Shown in pieces: positions 17,744-27,378 of a DNA stretch of 64,000 nucleotides. The stretch comes from an uncultured Eubacteriales bacterium (GTDB lineage Bacteria > Bacillota > Clostridia > Christensenellales > Aristaeellaceae): contig CADASK010000001.1 in NCBI GenBank assembly GCA_902790495.1, positions 62,001-126,000 on the forward strand, read 5' to 3'. The notes under the pieces are model-generated. The model had not been told where the DNA came from and did no database searches. It saw nothing but the letters and a program-made list of their open reading frames with translations. Within the stretch, counting starts at the first letter, position 1. The number at the start of each line of letters is the position of its first letter. The translations under genes and the position numbers were made by a program.

Positions 17744-18283
17744 TCAGACGTCCTCGACAATCACGTTGTCGTTGGTGAAGACGCAGATGGAGGCGGCGAT
17801 GTGGAGCGCCTTTTCGGCGATCTCGTGGGCGCTCAGGTCGGTGTTTTCCACCAGCGCCCTCGCGGCGGCCAGCGCGTAGTTGCCGCCGGAACCGATGGCG
17901 ACCACTCCCCCGTCGGGATCGATCACTTCGCCGGTGCCGCTTAGCATCAAAAGGGTCGTCTGATCGGCCACGATCATCAGGGACTCAAGCTGCCGCATGC
18001 CCTGATCGCTGCGCCACATCTGCGCCATGGCGACGGCGGCGCGCTCCAGGTTGCCGTTGCACTGGGTCAGCTTTTCCTCGAACTTGTCGCAGAGGGTGAA
18101 GGCGTCGGAGACGTTGCCCGCGAAGCCGACCACGACCTTGCCGTTGTAGAGCCGGCGAACCTTCCGGGCTGTGGATTTGAAGACGACGCTCTCCCCCATG
18201 GTGACCTGGCCGTCGCCGGCGATGGCCGTCTCACCGTTGCGCCGCACGGCGCAGATGGTGGTTCCTCTGAATGTTGCGCTCAT
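17744..18283 (-). CDS. hslV: HslV (ClpQ) peptidase of the HslUV protease
   Basis: Threonine peptidase of the proteasome beta-subunit type. The 179-residue protein reads [23 protein letters not shown]; the catalytic threonine is expected to be Thr8, exposed after removal of a 7-residue propeptide. [18 protein letters not shown] is conserved. Gene order dprA-topA-trmFO-hslV-hslU matches Firmicutes, except that the xerC (codV) gene that normally lies between trmFO and hslV is absent; only 16 bp separate the two here. Confidence 0.95.
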   Translation of the reverse strand: MSATFRGTTICAVRRNGETAIAGDGQVTMGESVVFKSTARKVRRLYNGKVVVGFAGNVSDAFTLCDKFEEKLTQCNGNLERAAVAMAQMWRSDQGMRQLESLMIVADQTTLLMLSGTGEVIDPDGGVVAIGSGGNYALAAARALVENTDLSAHEIAEKALHIAASICVFTNDNVIVEDV

Positions 18284-18299
18284 AGGTTTCTTCCTTTCG

Positions 18300-19643
18300 T
18301 TAGGCCTGCACGTCCGTCCCGGCGGTGTCTCTGTCGGGATAGTTCTTTCTCAGATAATCCAGAGCCCGCTGGCTGACCGCCTCATAGCGCATGGCCTTGT
18401 TGCGGATCTTCTTGTGCTCGCGGTCCACGGGCAGCGGGTCAATCAAGCCGAAGGAACAGTTCATCGGCTGAAAGCTGCGGTTGGGTGTCGAGACATAGCG
18501 TCCCATGGCGCCCAGGGCGGTGAAGCCCGGCAGCTCGGGCAGGTCGCAGCCCTGCAGCTCCGCGGCCAGGGAGAGGCCGCACACGAGGCCGCTGGCCGCG
18601 CTCTCTACATAGCCTTCGACGCCCGTCATCTGCCCGGCGAAGTACGTCAGCGGCCGGTTGATGCAGCCGAAGTGATCGTTCAGGAAACCCGGCGACTGCA
18701 GGAAGGTGTTGCGGTGCATCACGCCGTAGCGGGCAAACACAGCATTCTCCAATCCTGGAATCAGGCCGAACACGCGCTTCTGCTCCGGGAATTTCAGCCG
18801 GGTCTGGAATCCCACCAGGTTGTAGAGCGAGGCCGAGGCGTCGTCCTGGCGAAGCTGTACCACCGCGAAGGGCTCCTTGCCCGTGCGGGGATCGGTCAGC
18901 CCTACGGGCTTCAGCGGGCCGAAGGCAGGCGCCATACGGCCCCTGCGCGCCATCGACTCGATGGGCATGCAGCCCTCAAAGACCCGTGTCTCCTCGAATC
19001 CGTGAACCTCCGCTGTCTCGGCTGTCAGCAGGGCGTCGATGAAGGCGTTGTATTCCGCCTCGTCCATCGGGCAGTTCAGGTAATCGTCGCCGCGGCCATA
19101 GCGGGACTGACGAAAGACCTTGGTCATGTCCAGGGACTCGGCTGTGACGATGGGCGCCGCCGCGTCATAGAAGCTCAGGGTCTCCAGGCCGGGAAGCGCC
19201 GCGATGCGCTCGGCCAGGGCGTCCGACGTCAGCGGTCCGCTGGCGATGATGACCGGCCCGTCGGGAATCTCCGTCACCTCTCCCGGGACGACCGTGACGT
19301 TCGGATGCTGAGCGAGCTTTTCCGTGATGAAGCCCGAAAACTGCTCGCGGTCCACCGCCAGCGCGCCGCCGGCCGGCACACGCGCGGCGTCCGCGGCCAT
19401 CATCACCAGGGAATGCATGTGGCGCATCTCCTCCTTGAGGAGGCCGACGGCATTCGTCAGGCGGTCGGACCGCAGGCTGTTGGAGCAGACCAGCTCGGCG
19501 AAAAGCGGCGAGTGATGCGCCGGGGACATTTTCTGCGGTTTCATCTCCCGCAGGGTGACGCTGATTCCCTGCTCCGCCAGCTGCCAGGCGGCCTCGCTGC
19601 CGGCAAGCCCGGCGCCGACCACCGTTGCTGTGCGTTCACTCAT
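18300..19643 (-). CDS. trmFO: TrmFO, folate/FAD-dependent tRNA m5U54 methyltransferase
   Basis: Methylates U54 in the T loop of tRNA using methylenetetrahydrofolate and FAD. The 447-residue protein begins with the FAD-binding motif [20 protein letters not shown], followed by [13 protein letters not shown] and [13 protein letters not shown], where the conserved Cys lies; [11 protein letters not shown] is near the C-terminus. ATG at 19643 overlaps the topA stop by 8 bp, so longer in-frame upstream extensions are rejected. Confidence 0.95.
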   Translation of the reverse strand: MSERTATVVGAGLAGSEAAWQLAEQGISVTLREMKPQKMSPAHHSPLFAELVCSNSLRSDRLTNAVGLLKEEMRHMHSLVMMAADAARVPAGGALAVDREQFSGFITEKLAQHPNVTVVPGEVTEIPDGPVIIASGPLTSDALAERIAALPGLETLSFYDAAAPIVTAESLDMTKVFRQSRYGRGDDYLNCPMDEAEYNAFIDALLTAETAEVHGFEETRVFEGCMPIESMARRGRMAPAFGPLKPVGLTDPRTGKEPFAVVQLRQDDASASLYNLVGFQTRLKFPEQKRVFGLIPGLENAVFARYGVMHRNTFLQSPGFLNDHFGCINRPLTYFAGQMTGVEGYVESAASGLVCGLSLAAELQGCDLPELPGFTALGAMGRYVSTPNRSFQPMNCSFGLIDPLPVDREHKKIRNKAMRYEAVSQRALDYLRKNYPDRDTAGTDVQA

Positions 19644-21774
19644 TCTCGGTCTCTGCCTCCGTATCGGCCGCCACCGATTCGCGATAGCGGCAGCTCTCGT
19701 TGGCGCACAGGTGAAGCACCTCCCCCTTGCGGGAGCGCTTTTCAATCATATAGCTGCCGCACTTCGGGCACTTGTCCGCCAGTGGCTTTTCCCAGCTGAC
19801 AAAGTCGCACTCCGGGAAGCGCTCGCAGCCATAGAAGCGGCGCTTGGTGCGGGTGCTCATCTTCTCCATCAGACGGGCGCCGCACTTGGGGCAGGGCGTG
19901 TCGATGTAGGTGACGATGGGCTTGGCGTTGCGGCACTCGGGGAAATTCGGGCAGGCCAGGAAGCGGCCGTAGCGGCCCATCTTGTAGACCATCTTTGCGC
20001 CGCACTTGTCACAGGTGACGTCGCTGACCTCGTCCTTGATCTCGACCTTCTCGATCTCCTTCTCCGCCACGCCTAGCATCTCGGCAAAGGAGGGGTAGAA
20101 TTCGCGGATCACCTGCTTCCAGGGCAGCTTCTCCTCCTCCACCTCGTCCAGACGGTTCTCCATGTCGGCGGTGAAATCGATATCCACGATGGGTGAGAAA
20201 TACTGTTCCATCATGCCGGTGACCATCTCACCCAGCTCCGTCGGGAACAGGCGCTTCTTCTCCTTGCTGACATAGCCGCGGGTGGTGATGGTGGTGATGG
20301 TCGGCGCGTAGGTGGAGGGACGGCCGATGCCCTTCTCCTCCAGCGCGCGCACGAGGGACGCCTCCGTGTACCGCGCAGGCGGCTGCGTGAAGTGCTGAAT
20401 CGTCTCCACGTCGCGAACGGAAATCTTCATTCCCTCCGTCCAGGCGGGGAGGTTGGTCTCGACGGATTCCTCCTTCTCGTCGCTGCCCTCCTCGTAGATC
20501 GCGGTGAAGCCCGCGAACACCTTGTGCTCGCCGTAGAAGCGGAGCGTCAGGCCGTCACCCTCCAGCTCGGCGGTCATGGTCTCATAGGCGGCCGGCGCCA
20601 TCTGGCTGGCCACGAAGCGGTTGTAGATCAGCCGGTAGAGATTGAACTGATCCTTGGTCAGGGAGTCCTTGATCCGCTCCGGCGTGCGCTCCACATCGGT
20701 GGGGCGGATGGCCTCGTGGGCGTCCTGCGCGTTGGCGCGGCCCCGGTAGACGTTGGGCGTCTCCGGAAGATAGGTTGCGCCATAGCGCGCGGGGATGTAG
20801 GCGCGCAGGGCCGACAGGGCCTCGTCGCTGATGCGCACCGAGTCGGTACGGATGTAGGTGACAATACCCTGGGTGCCCTCGCCCTCGAGGTCGACGCCCT
20901 CGTAGAGCTGCTGCACCACCTGCATCGTCTTGGAGGTGGAGAAATTCAGCTTGCGGCTGGCCTCCTGCTGCAGACTGGAGGTGGTGAAGGGCGCGGCGGG
21001 CGACTTGTGCCGCTCGCTGACCTTGACCGTGGCCACCTTGAAGGAGGCCTTCCGGATGGCCGCGGCCGCTTTTTCGGCAGCTTCACCGTTGCTCAGCTCA
21101 GCCTTCGCGCCGCCCATCTGGGTGAGGCGCACGGGGAAGGCGGTCTGCTTGCCCTTCTGCGCGGGATCGCAGGCCAGGGCCGCAATCTCCCAGTATTCCT
21201 CAGGGATGAAGGCGTTGATCTCCCGCTCCCGCATCACGACCATGCGCGTCGCAACGGACTGCACACGGCCCGCGGAGAGGCCCTTCTTGACCTTCGCCCA
21301 GAGCAGCGGGCTGATCTTGTAGCCCACCAGCCGGTCGAGCACGCGCCGGGCCTGCTGGGCGTCCACACGGCCCATATCAATGGTGCGGGGCTTCTTCAGC
21401 GCGTCCTGGATGGCCTTCTTCGTCACCTCATGGAATTCGATGCGGCAGGCTTCCTTCTCGTCGATCCCCAGGATGTGCGCCAGATGCCAGGAGATGGCCT
21501 CTCCCTCGCGGTCAGGGTCTGTGGCGAGGTAGATCTGGGAGGCGTTTTTCGCTTCCTTGCGGATCGAGGCCAGGATATCGCCGCGCCCGCGGATGGTGAT
21601 ATATTTCGGATCAAAATCATGGTCGATATCGACACCGATCTGCGATTTTGGCAGATCGCACACGTGGCCCTGGGAGGCCTCGACCTTGTAGCTGTGGCCG
21701 AGGAAGCGGCTCAGGGTGCGGGCTTTTGCCGGGGACTCGACGATGATGAGCTTATGCTTTCTTGTTGAGGGCAT
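19636..21774 (-). CDS. topA: DNA topoisomerase I
   Basis: Type IA topoisomerase that relaxes negative supercoils. The 712-residue protein has the Toprim domain [19 protein letters not shown], the active-site Tyr in [10 protein letters not shown], and three C-terminal four-Cys zinc modules beginning [16 protein letters not shown] and [11 protein letters not shown] at 21774 has GGAGG upstream and places the Toprim strand at the usual distance from the start. It follows dprA by 46 bp. Confidence 0.96.
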   Translation of the reverse strand: MPSTRKHKLIIVESPAKARTLSRFLGHSYKVEASQGHVCDLPKSQIGVDIDHDFDPKYITIRGRGDILASIRKEAKNASQIYLATDPDREGEAISWHLAHILGIDEKEACRIEFHEVTKKAIQDALKKPRTIDMGRVDAQQARRVLDRLVGYKISPLLWAKVKKGLSAGRVQSVATRMVVMREREINAFIPEEYWEIAALACDPAQKGKQTAFPVRLTQMGGAKAELSNGEAAEKAAAAIRKASFKVATVKVSERHKSPAAPFTTSSLQQEASRKLNFSTSKTMQVVQQLYEGVDLEGEGTQGIVTYIRTDSVRISDEALSALRAYIPARYGATYLPETPNVYRGRANAQDAHEAIRPTDVERTPERIKDSLTKDQFNLYRLIYNRFVASQMAPAAYETMTAELEGDGLTLRFYGEHKVFAGFTAIYEEGSDEKEESVETNLPAWTEGMKISVRDVETIQHFTQPPARYTEASLVRALEEKGIGRPSTYAPTITTITTRGYVSKEKKRLFPTELGEMVTGMMEQYFSPIVDIDFTADMENRLDEVEEEKLPWKQVIREFYPSFAEMLGVAEKEIEKVEIKDEVSDVTCDKCGAKMVYKMGRYGRFLACPNFPECRNAKPIVTYIDTPCPKCGARLMEKMSTRTKRRFYGCERFPECDFVSWEKPLADKCPKCGSYMIEKRSRKGEVLHLCANESCRYRESVAADTEAETENE

Positions 21775-21820
21775 GAATGGAACCTCCGTCCGTCTGTGAA
21801 TCAAATGGTTGAAAGATGAT

Positions 21821-22924
21821 TCAAACCGCGCAGTAGCACTTTCCGGGCAGTGCGCGGATCAATCCGAGCAATTGCAGGATGGTGATGGTGCCTGTCAGCT
21901 CCGACACCTCCATGTGGGTGCGCTCCGCCAGCTGGTCGAAGCTGAGCTCTCCGCCTTTGAGCGCCGTGAGAACCAGCAGCTGTCCCTGGCTGAGGGACGG
22001 CAGGGCCGATCTCTGCTCCGGCGTGGGTGACGCTTCCGCGTCCCAGCCGAGATCCTCCAGCACATCATTGGCGCTGGTGAAGTAGCGCGCGCCCTCGCGC
22101 AGCAGCTGATGCGTGCCCTCAGCCCACTGGGAGCCGACGACGCCGGGATGTGCGAAGACCTCCCGGCCCTGATCCAGAGCGTGCTGCACGGTCGTCATAG
22201 AGCCGGAGCGGATGCGGGCCTCCATCAGCAGAACGCCCTTGCTCAGGCCGGACAGCACCCGGTTGCGGGCCGGAAAACGCCACTTGAAGGCGACGCTGCC
22301 CAGAGGGAATTCGCACAGAAGGGCGCCGCCGCTGTCCAGGATTCTTCGCACCAATGGCTGATTCTCCGCGGGATACACATGATCCAGGCCGGCAGCGCAT
22401 ACGGCGACCGTGGGGCTCTTGCCCTCCATGCAGCCGCGGTGGGCGGCGCTGTCGATGCCGAAGGCCAGGCCGCTGACGATCGTGACGCCGCAGTCGCTCA
22501 GCTCCTTCGCAATCCCCTCGGTGATGTGGATCGCTTCAGGCGAGGCGCGTCGGGAGCCCACGATGGTCAGACAGCGCTCGTTCCAGGCGTCGGGATTGCC
22601 GCGGTAGAAGAGCACCGGCGGCGGATCGTGGATATCCATCAGCGCGATGGGATAGATGGCGTCCTCGAAGGTCATCACGCCGATGTCCAGGCTGCGCATG
22701 ATCTGCATCATCTCGTGCATGGCGGCCTTGTCTGCGTGTCGGAGCAGCCTGTCCATCTGTTTCTCATTGCAGTAGGATTTGAACTCGGCCGTCCGTCCGG
22801 AAACGACGCGGTCATAGACAGCCTCCGCCGAGCCGAAATCCTCCAGGAGAGCCCGCAGCTTCAGAGGCGGCAGCTCGGCATAGGTGAGCCACGCTCTGCA
22901 GCCATCCTCACGGCTGTATCGCAT
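21821..22924 (-). CDS. dprA: DNA processing protein DprA
   Basis: Binds incoming single-stranded DNA and loads RecA during natural transformation. The 367-residue protein carries the Rossmann-like domain motif TIVGSRRASPEAI, IVSGLAFGIDSAAHRGC and GVLLMEARIRSGSMTTVQHA, and a C-terminal winged-helix region (LSFDQLAERTHMEVSELTGTI). ATG at 22924 is preceded by a perfect AGGAGGTGA. The only competence-associated gene in the window, and it is widespread in non-competent species too. Confidence 0.95.
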   Translation of the reverse strand: MRYSREDGCRAWLTYAELPPLKLRALLEDFGSAEAVYDRVVSGRTAEFKSYCNEKQMDRLLRHADKAAMHEMMQIMRSLDIGVMTFEDAIYPIALMDIHDPPPVLFYRGNPDAWNERCLTIVGSRRASPEAIHITEGIAKELSDCGVTIVSGLAFGIDSAAHRGCMEGKSPTVAVCAAGLDHVYPAENQPLVRRILDSGGALLCEFPLGSVAFKWRFPARNRVLSGLSKGVLLMEARIRSGSMTTVQHALDQGREVFAHPGVVGSQWAEGTHQLLREGARYFTSANDVLEDLGWDAEASPTPEQRSALPSLSQGQLLVLTALKGGELSFDQLAERTHMEVSELTGTITILQLLGLIRALPGKCYCAV

Positions 22925-23001
22925 GGTGTCACCTCCTCGCTGCGCTGAAAGTGAACGGTTTTCCCTTAAGAAAAACACACTCACCTTTTCCCTGCCGCAC
23001 T

Positions 23002-23030
23002 ATGCTATCATAACTCAGCAAAAAAATCAA
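23002..23030 (-). promoter_or_regulatory. Predicted promoter of the dprA operon
   Basis: On the minus strand TTGATT (23030-23025), 17-nt spacer, TAGCAT (23007-23002) with TGA directly before it (extended -10), about 80 bp upstream of dprA. Confidence 0.55.
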
Positions 23031-23050
23031 TTCCCACCATTCGGGCGTAT

Positions 23051-23320
23051 TCAGTCTGTAAGATAGTCCCCGACTCTTAGTCCGTTTGATCTCATTTTAT
23101 TATAATAATCAGACAAGTAGCCGAATAATGTATTTCTCTGCGGCACCAAATCATTTATCAAATCAATGATGAATCCCCCATCTAATGCAGGTGAAAGAAC
23201 ATCAGAAATAAATGTGCCGTTTTCATTAAAAAAGTGTTTCAAAGAAGAAGGAGTTTTGTAAAACACGTCGAATAATAGGTTTGATGAAGTGGGATTATCC
23301 CGCGCATCGTGAACAAGCAA
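23051..23320 (-). pseudogene. AT-rich ORF remnant, unknown
   Basis: Between divergent dprA and the VanY-like gene lies an AT-rich block (about 23040-23285) with an 89-codon open frame on the minus strand, reading for example FDVFYKTPSSLKHFFNENG and DYYNKMRSNGLRVGDYLTD. It has only a TTG start, no ribosome binding site, and its 5' end runs into GC-rich DNA of the next gene's upstream region. It looks like the 3' part of a foreign gene whose beginning was lost. I recognise no family. The remaining bases of this gap hold only the dprA promoter. Confidence 0.4.
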
Positions 23321-23346
23321 TCACTGCGAAAGGCAGGAATCACGCT

Positions 23347-24507
23347 ATGAGTAAGAGCAAGAAGCGCAAGGGCAATCCGTTCCGCACGGTGCTGATCCTC
23401 ACGATCCTCTTCGCTGTGCTGGCCGTCGGCTGCTATGTGGCCATGCAGCGCACGGATGAGATGGCCCAGGCCGAGCTGACCGCCCTCCAGGATGAGGTGC
23501 GCGCCCGCAATCAGATCGCGGAGCAGCAGTATGCCTCCGAGCTGGCGGAGTTCCAGTATCAGCAGCAGCAGTCCGGCGGCGCGAACCACGCGTGGCCGAC
23601 TCCCGCCGGTCAGGGCTGGGAGGTGCTGGATCTGACCAACTATCCGCTGGAGGTGCCCCAGACCCTGCAGGTCGAGCGCCAGGAGGCTCTCTACAACGGC
23701 ATGCTGCTGGTCAACGAGTGGCATTCCCGCCCCGCCGACTTCAGCGAGGAAACCCTTGAGAGCGCATCCCGCCGCTCCGGCGGTGTGATCCGCGTCAGCG
23801 CCAACACGCTCAAGCTCTTCCCCGCCGCCATCGACGCCTGGACCGAGCTGCTGACCGCCGCCAAGGTGCAGAAGGGCTACGAGACCTTCATGCTCCAGGA
23901 GGGCTACCGCTCCTACGCCGATCAGGAAAAGCTCTTCAACGCCCGGAAGGAGAAGCTCAAGAGCAACTACTCCGATGACGAGGCGCTGATCGAGGCCACG
24001 AAGAAGTACGTCAACTACCCCGGCACCAGCGAGTTCAACTCCGGCCTGACCGCCACCATCCGCCTCTACAAGAGCGGCGACTCCTCCGTCAACGAGAAGG
24101 ACAGCAATTTCTTCACCTCCGAGGAAGGCGTCTGGCTGGTCGAGAACGCCTACAAGTACGGCTTCGTGTTCCGCTTCCCCAAGGGCGACTATCCCGTTGC
24201 CGGCACCCAGGACAAGAGCTACAAGACCGGCGTGAACGCCACGCTGCGTGCCTTCCGCTATGTGGGCCCTGGCAACGCCGCCGCCATGAAGGCCCTGGAC
24301 ATGTGCATGGAGGAGTACATCGAATACCTGACCGAGCACCCGCATATCGCCGTGTTCAGCGACGGCGAGCTCAAGTATGAGATCGTGCGCCAGTACGTCG
24401 GCGACGCGGAGATGTTCGATGTGAGCGTGACCAGCAAGGCCGGCGTCAAGGACACCGACATCTCCCTGGACAACATGGGCTATGTGGTCTCCGTGTTCTC
24501 CTACTGA
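23347..24507 (+). CDS. VanY-like (M15B) membrane-anchored protein lacking the zinc site
   Basis: 386 residues: an N-terminal membrane anchor (about 14-33), a Gln/Ala-rich linker, and a VanY-type D-Ala-D-Ala carboxypeptidase fold (about 110-310). Fold markers are kept: LQEGYRSYADQEKLF, YPGTSEFNSGL, WLVENAYKYGFVFRFPKG and FRYVG. The catalytic residues are not. In the motif SxHxxGxAxD the His is Phe230 and the Asp is Thr237, and in ExxH before RYVG the Glu is Thr299 and the His is Ala302. It should therefore bind peptidoglycan or a partner rather than cleave. ATG at 23347 is preceded by AGGA. Confidence 0.8.
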   Translation: MSKSKKRKGNPFRTVLILTILFAVLAVGCYVAMQRTDEMAQAELTALQDEVRARNQIAEQQYASELAEFQYQQQQSGGANHAWPTPAGQGWEVLDLTNYPLEVPQTLQVERQEALYNGMLLVNEWHSRPADFSEETLESASRRSGGVIRVSANTLKLFPAAIDAWTELLTAAKVQKGYETFMLQEGYRSYADQEKLFNARKEKLKSNYSDDEALIEATKKYVNYPGTSEFNSGLTATIRLYKSGDSSVNEKDSNFFTSEEGVWLVENAYKYGFVFRFPKGDYPVAGTQDKSYKTGVNATLRAFRYVGPGNAAAMKALDMCMEEYIEYLTEHPHIAVFSDGELKYEIVRQYVGDAEMFDVSVTSKAGVKDTDISLDNMGYVVSVFSY

Positions 24508-24521
24508 TCCCGTCTCTTCCC

Positions 24522-24556
24522 GGCGGCCTGTCTCATCGGCAGGCCGTCTTTCTTTG
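24522..24556 (+). terminator. Terminator after the VanY-like gene
   Basis: Stem CGGCCTG (24524-24530) / CAGGCCG (24540-24546), then TCTTTCTTT. Confidence 0.75.
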
Positions 24557-24579
24557 TCTGAGGCTTTAAGGAGGCTGCC

Positions 24580-24948
24580 ATGATTCTCAAAAGAATCCCC
24601 TATGATTTCTCCGTATGTCAGGTGCCTGACTTCACCCCTGAGATGCTCATTCTGCCCTTCTGTTTTCTCGCCCGCACGGACGAGGAGAACTCCCTGGTCT
24701 GCCCCACCGCCGCCGTGCCCGCCGATCTCCTTGCACGGGAGGACGGCTGGCAGGCGCTGCGCATCGAGGGTGTGCTGGATTTCTCGCTGGTCGGCATTCT
24801 CGCGCCGATCGCCTCCCTGCTCGCCGAGCGGCGTATCCCGATCTTCGCCGTTTCCACCTATAACACGGACTATGTGCTGGTGAAGGCGGCTCGGATGGCC
24901 GAAGCCATTGAAGCGCTGCGCAGCGCAGGCTACACGTTCGAGGCATAA
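24580..24948 (+). CDS. ACT domain protein (CASTOR/ACT_7 type)
   Basis: A 122-residue protein made of two ACT-like halves. The second half LDFSLVGILAPIASLLAERR followed by IPIFAVSTYNTDYVLV is the typical small stand-alone ACT protein found across bacteria. ACT domains bind amino acids; the ligand and target are unknown, and no amino-acid pathway gene is adjacent. ATG at 24580 has AAGGAGG upstream, and it begins just after a terminator. Confidence 0.8.
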   Translation: MILKRIPYDFSVCQVPDFTPEMLILPFCFLARTDEENSLVCPTAAVPADLLAREDGWQALRIEGVLDFSLVGILAPIASLLAERRIPIFAVSTYNTDYVLVKAARMAEAIEALRSAGYTFEA

Positions 24949-25013
24949 GTCGCGTTTACAGTTGTAAAATCAGGCGCCTCTGCTCACTCTCATCATGCAG
25001 ACCTTTCCTTCCG

Positions 25014-25022
25014 TGCTATAAT
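25014..25022 (+). promoter_or_regulatory. Predicted extended -10 promoter of the serine hydrolase gene
   Basis: TGC followed by TATAAT (25017-25022), about 45 bp before the start; no clear -35. Confidence 0.55.
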
Positions 25023-25067
25023 GCAGGCAGCAGGCGCCGGCTGCGCCGTCCACGGGAGGGATTCGCC

Positions 25068-26240
25068 ATGAAACGCTTCTGCCGCCATCTGTCTTTCCTT
25101 TTGGTCTGCCTGATTGTATTGACCTGCCTGGTTCCCCAGACTGTCCGCGCGGATGACGCGCTCGACGAGAGCGTACGCAAGGCCTTCAAGAAATACAGGA
25201 CCAGCGGCGGGATGGTGGTCGTCGCGAAGGACGGGGAGATCGTCTACCAGCAGTGCTACGGCTGGGCCGATAAGTTCAACAAGATCAAGGTGACGGAGGA
25301 CACCTGCTTCAAGCTGGCCTCCGTGTCCAAGCTCGTCACCGGTCTGAGCGTGATGCGGCTGGTGGAGCTGGATCTGCTGGATCTGGACGAAAACATCGGC
25401 ACCTATCTCGCCGATCCGCCCTACAAGGCCGCCAATCCCTACTTTCCCAAGATCGGTCTGACCGCACGCCACCTGATGACCCATACCAGCAGCCTGAAGA
25501 GCAACGGCGGCCTGCAGAAGAACCGGGAGCTGAGCGAGATCCTCAATGTGAAGAAACGACACACGTCGGACTTCTATAAGGAGAAGCCCGGCAGTGTCTA
25601 CCGCTACAACAACTACGGCGCAGGCATCGAGGGCTGCCTGATCGAAGCGGCCACCGGCAAGCGGCTGACCGAGGCCGCAAGAGAGCTCATCTTTGACCCG
25701 ATGGGCATCGACGCAGCCTATCACCCGACCCTGCTGGCGAACCCCGAGAACATCGTCACGACCTACAAGAAGAACGGTGATATCTCCATCACGCGCTCCT
25801 ACAGGCTGAAGGAGGAATGCCCGGAGGAGATCGACCTCGACCACGACTACAATGACGCCTATGGCAACTGCTGGATGACCTGCGGCGATCTGTGCCGCAT
25901 CGGCATCATGCTCAGTGACGGCGGCTGGTACGGGGGCAAGCAGATCCTGCAGCCGGAAACCGTGGAGGAGATGATGTCCTCCCAGAAGGGCAAGGGCAGC
26001 GTCACCGTGGATTCCCCCTACGGGCTCAACATCGAGCGCGTCTCCAACCTGATCCGCGGAAAGATGCTCTACGGCCACCAGGGACTGATGGAGAGCGTGC
26101 TGTGCAACCTCTACTACGACCCGGAAACCCACTTCGTGTTCGCTTTGTGCACCAACGGCTGCAACGCGTCGAAGAACGACCGGATCGGCAACCTGAGCCG
26201 CAGTCTCTTCAATCTGATGTGGAAGCAGTTCGTGCAGTGA
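25068..26240 (+). CDS. Secreted serine hydrolase, class C beta-lactamase/DD-peptidase family
   Basis: 390 residues with a signal peptide (MKRFCRHLSFLLVCLIVLTC, cleavage near residue 28, after VRA). The beta-lactamase-like fold carries Ser85-x-x-Lys88 (ASVSK), Tyr180-Asn-Asn182 (RYNNYG) as the YxN motif, and a HQG motif near the C-terminus (YGHQGLMES) in place of KTG. Such proteins are mostly D-amino-acid peptidases or esterases rather than beta-lactamases. It is probably released or cell-wall associated. Single gene with its own promoter. Confidence 0.85.
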   Translation: MKRFCRHLSFLLVCLIVLTCLVPQTVRADDALDESVRKAFKKYRTSGGMVVVAKDGEIVYQQCYGWADKFNKIKVTEDTCFKLASVSKLVTGLSVMRLVELDLLDLDENIGTYLADPPYKAANPYFPKIGLTARHLMTHTSSLKSNGGLQKNRELSEILNVKKRHTSDFYKEKPGSVYRYNNYGAGIEGCLIEAATGKRLTEAARELIFDPMGIDAAYHPTLLANPENIVTTYKKNGDISITRSYRLKEECPEEIDLDHDYNDAYGNCWMTCGDLCRIGIMLSDGGWYGGKQILQPETVEEMMSSQKGKGSVTVDSPYGLNIERVSNLIRGKMLYGHQGLMESVLCNLYYDPETHFVFALCTNGCNASKNDRIGNLSRSLFNLMWKQFVQ

Positions 26241-26311
26241 GCCTGATCCGCTCTTTCGCGCGAAAAGCCCTCGAAAATGGCTTAAAATTTAGGAAAACCT
26301 CCTCTGAGCGC

Positions 26312-26340
26312 TTGACACACCTCTTCATTTGTGTTACATT
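26312..26340 (+). promoter_or_regulatory. Predicted promoter of the rplU-prp-rpmA operon
   Basis: TTGACA (26312-26317), 17-nt spacer, TACATT (26335-26340), the best-matching promoter in this part of the window. Confidence 0.8.
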
Positions 26341-26353
26341 ACGCTGGTAAGCC

Positions 26354-26406
26354 GCTCGGAAGAGGTTTTTTGAATGCGCAAAGCGCTACCTCGATTCCGG
26401 CGAGTA
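26354..26406 (+). promoter_or_regulatory. Candidate ribosomal protein L21 leader
   Basis: The mRNA leader before rplU can fold as nested helices: an outer CTCGGA with TCCGGCGAG (with a bulge), AGAGGT with ACCTCG, and an inner GCGC-AAA-GCGC hairpin. Firmicutes carry a conserved L21 leader at this place, thought to be bound by L21 for feedback control. I assign it by position and foldability only. Confidence 0.5.
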
Positions 26407-26429
26407 TGTAACAGGAGGTGCTGCAATTC

Positions 26430-26738
26430 ATGTACGCAATCATTGCAGCGGGTGGCAAACAGTATCGTGTGTCCCAGGGGGACGTGATCTACGTCGAAAA
26501 AATCGACCAGGCTGACGACAGCGTCGTGACCTTCGACGTGCTGATGTGCGGCGAAGACGGCAACGTCACCGTGGGCGACCCCATTGTGAAGGGCGCCAAG
26601 GTTGAGGGCAAGATCCTCGCGCAGGTTAAGGGTCAGAAGATCATCATCGGCAAGTACAAGAGCAAGAAGAACTTCGACCGTAAGACCGGTCATCGCCAGC
26701 CCTACACCAAGGTGGAAATCACCGCCGTGCAGGCCTGA
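26430..26738 (+). CDS. rplU: 50S ribosomal protein L21
   Basis: 102 residues beginning MYAIIAAGGKQYRVSQGDVI and ending with the rRNA-binding basic segment KSKKNFDRKTGHRQPYTKVEI. ATG at 26430 with AGGAGG upstream; a longer in-frame TTG start at 26418 is rejected. Its stop touches the start of prp (TGATG-type junction), so the trio rplU-prp-rpmA is translated as a coupled unit. Confidence 0.97.
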   Translation: MYAIIAAGGKQYRVSQGDVIYVEKIDQADDSVVTFDVLMCGEDGNVTVGDPIVKGAKVEGKILAQVKGQKIIIGKYKSKKNFDRKTGHRQPYTKVEITAVQA

Positions 26739-27082
26739 TGATCCGCGCTGAACTGTTTCGGAGTCCTGATGGCCTCTGGACAGGATATGAGCTCCGGGGT
26801 CACGCTGATTGGGCCGATGCCGGTCGGGACATCGTCTGTGCTGCCGCCTCCATGCTTGCGATCAACTGCGTCAACAGCCTGGAAACGGTGTGTCAGGTGC
26901 AGGCGCAGGTGAAAGACGGCGACGGTCGGCTCAGCGTAGCGTTGCCGGAGAAGCTGAAACCCGCTCAGGCGCATGACGCGCAGGTGCTGCTCGCGGCATT
27001 GTGTCAGGGCCTGCGGGATCTGCAGGAAGCGTATCCCCACAACATCCAGTTTTCCATTGTGAACGGAGGGAAACACCCATGA
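26738..27082 (+). CDS. prp: Ribosomal-processing cysteine protease Prp
   Basis: 114 residues. In Firmicutes Prp removes the short N-terminal extension of ribosomal protein L27, which is essential in Staphylococcus aureus. The catalytic His22 ([10 protein letters not shown]) and Cys34 ([10 protein letters not shown]) are present with the usual spacing. It lies between rplU and rpmA, overlapping rpmA by 4 bp, and the L27 encoded next has the matching cleavage site. Confidence 0.93.
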   Translation: MIRAELFRSPDGLWTGYELRGHADWADAGRDIVCAAASMLAINCVNSLETVCQVQAQVKDGDGRLSVALPEKLKPAQAHDAQVLLAALCQGLRDLQEAYPHNIQFSIVNGGKHP

Positions 27083-27378
27083 TGAAATTGAATCTTCAGC
27101 TGTTCGCTCATAAAAAAGGTATGGGCTCTACCCGCAACGGCCGTGACAGCGAATCCAAGCGCCTCGGCCCGAAGCGCGCCGACGGTCAGTTTGCCCAGGG
27201 CGGCAACATCCTCGTCCGTCAGCGTGGCACCAAGATCAACCCCGGCCTGAACGTGGGCATCGGCAAGGACGATACCCTGTACGCCAAGGTTGCCGGCATC
27301 GTGCGCTTCGAGCGCCTGGGCCGCGACAAGAAGAAGGTCTCTGTCTACCCCGTGGAAGAGGCTGCGAACGTCCAGTAA
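27079..27378 (+). CDS. rpmA: 50S ribosomal protein L27 with Prp-cleavable N-terminus
   Basis: 99 residues. The N-terminus [20 protein letters not shown] contains the Prp recognition sequence; cleavage between Phe and Ala of LQLF-AHKKG exposes the mature end that reaches the peptidyl transferase centre. Two ATG codons are adjacent (27079 and 27082); the first overlaps the prp stop. The obg gene that often follows rpmA in Firmicutes is not here. Confidence 0.96.
   Translation: MMKLNLQLFAHKKGMGSTRNGRDSESKRLGPKRADGQFAQGGNILVRQRGTKINPGLNVGIGKDDTLYAKVAGIVRFERLGRDKKKVSVYPVEEAANVQ

Noticed and set aside
25068..26240. Serine hydrolase called as a beta-lactamase resistance gene
   Set aside because: HQG replaces the KTG motif and the family is mostly peptidases and esterases; resistance cannot be claimed from sequence.
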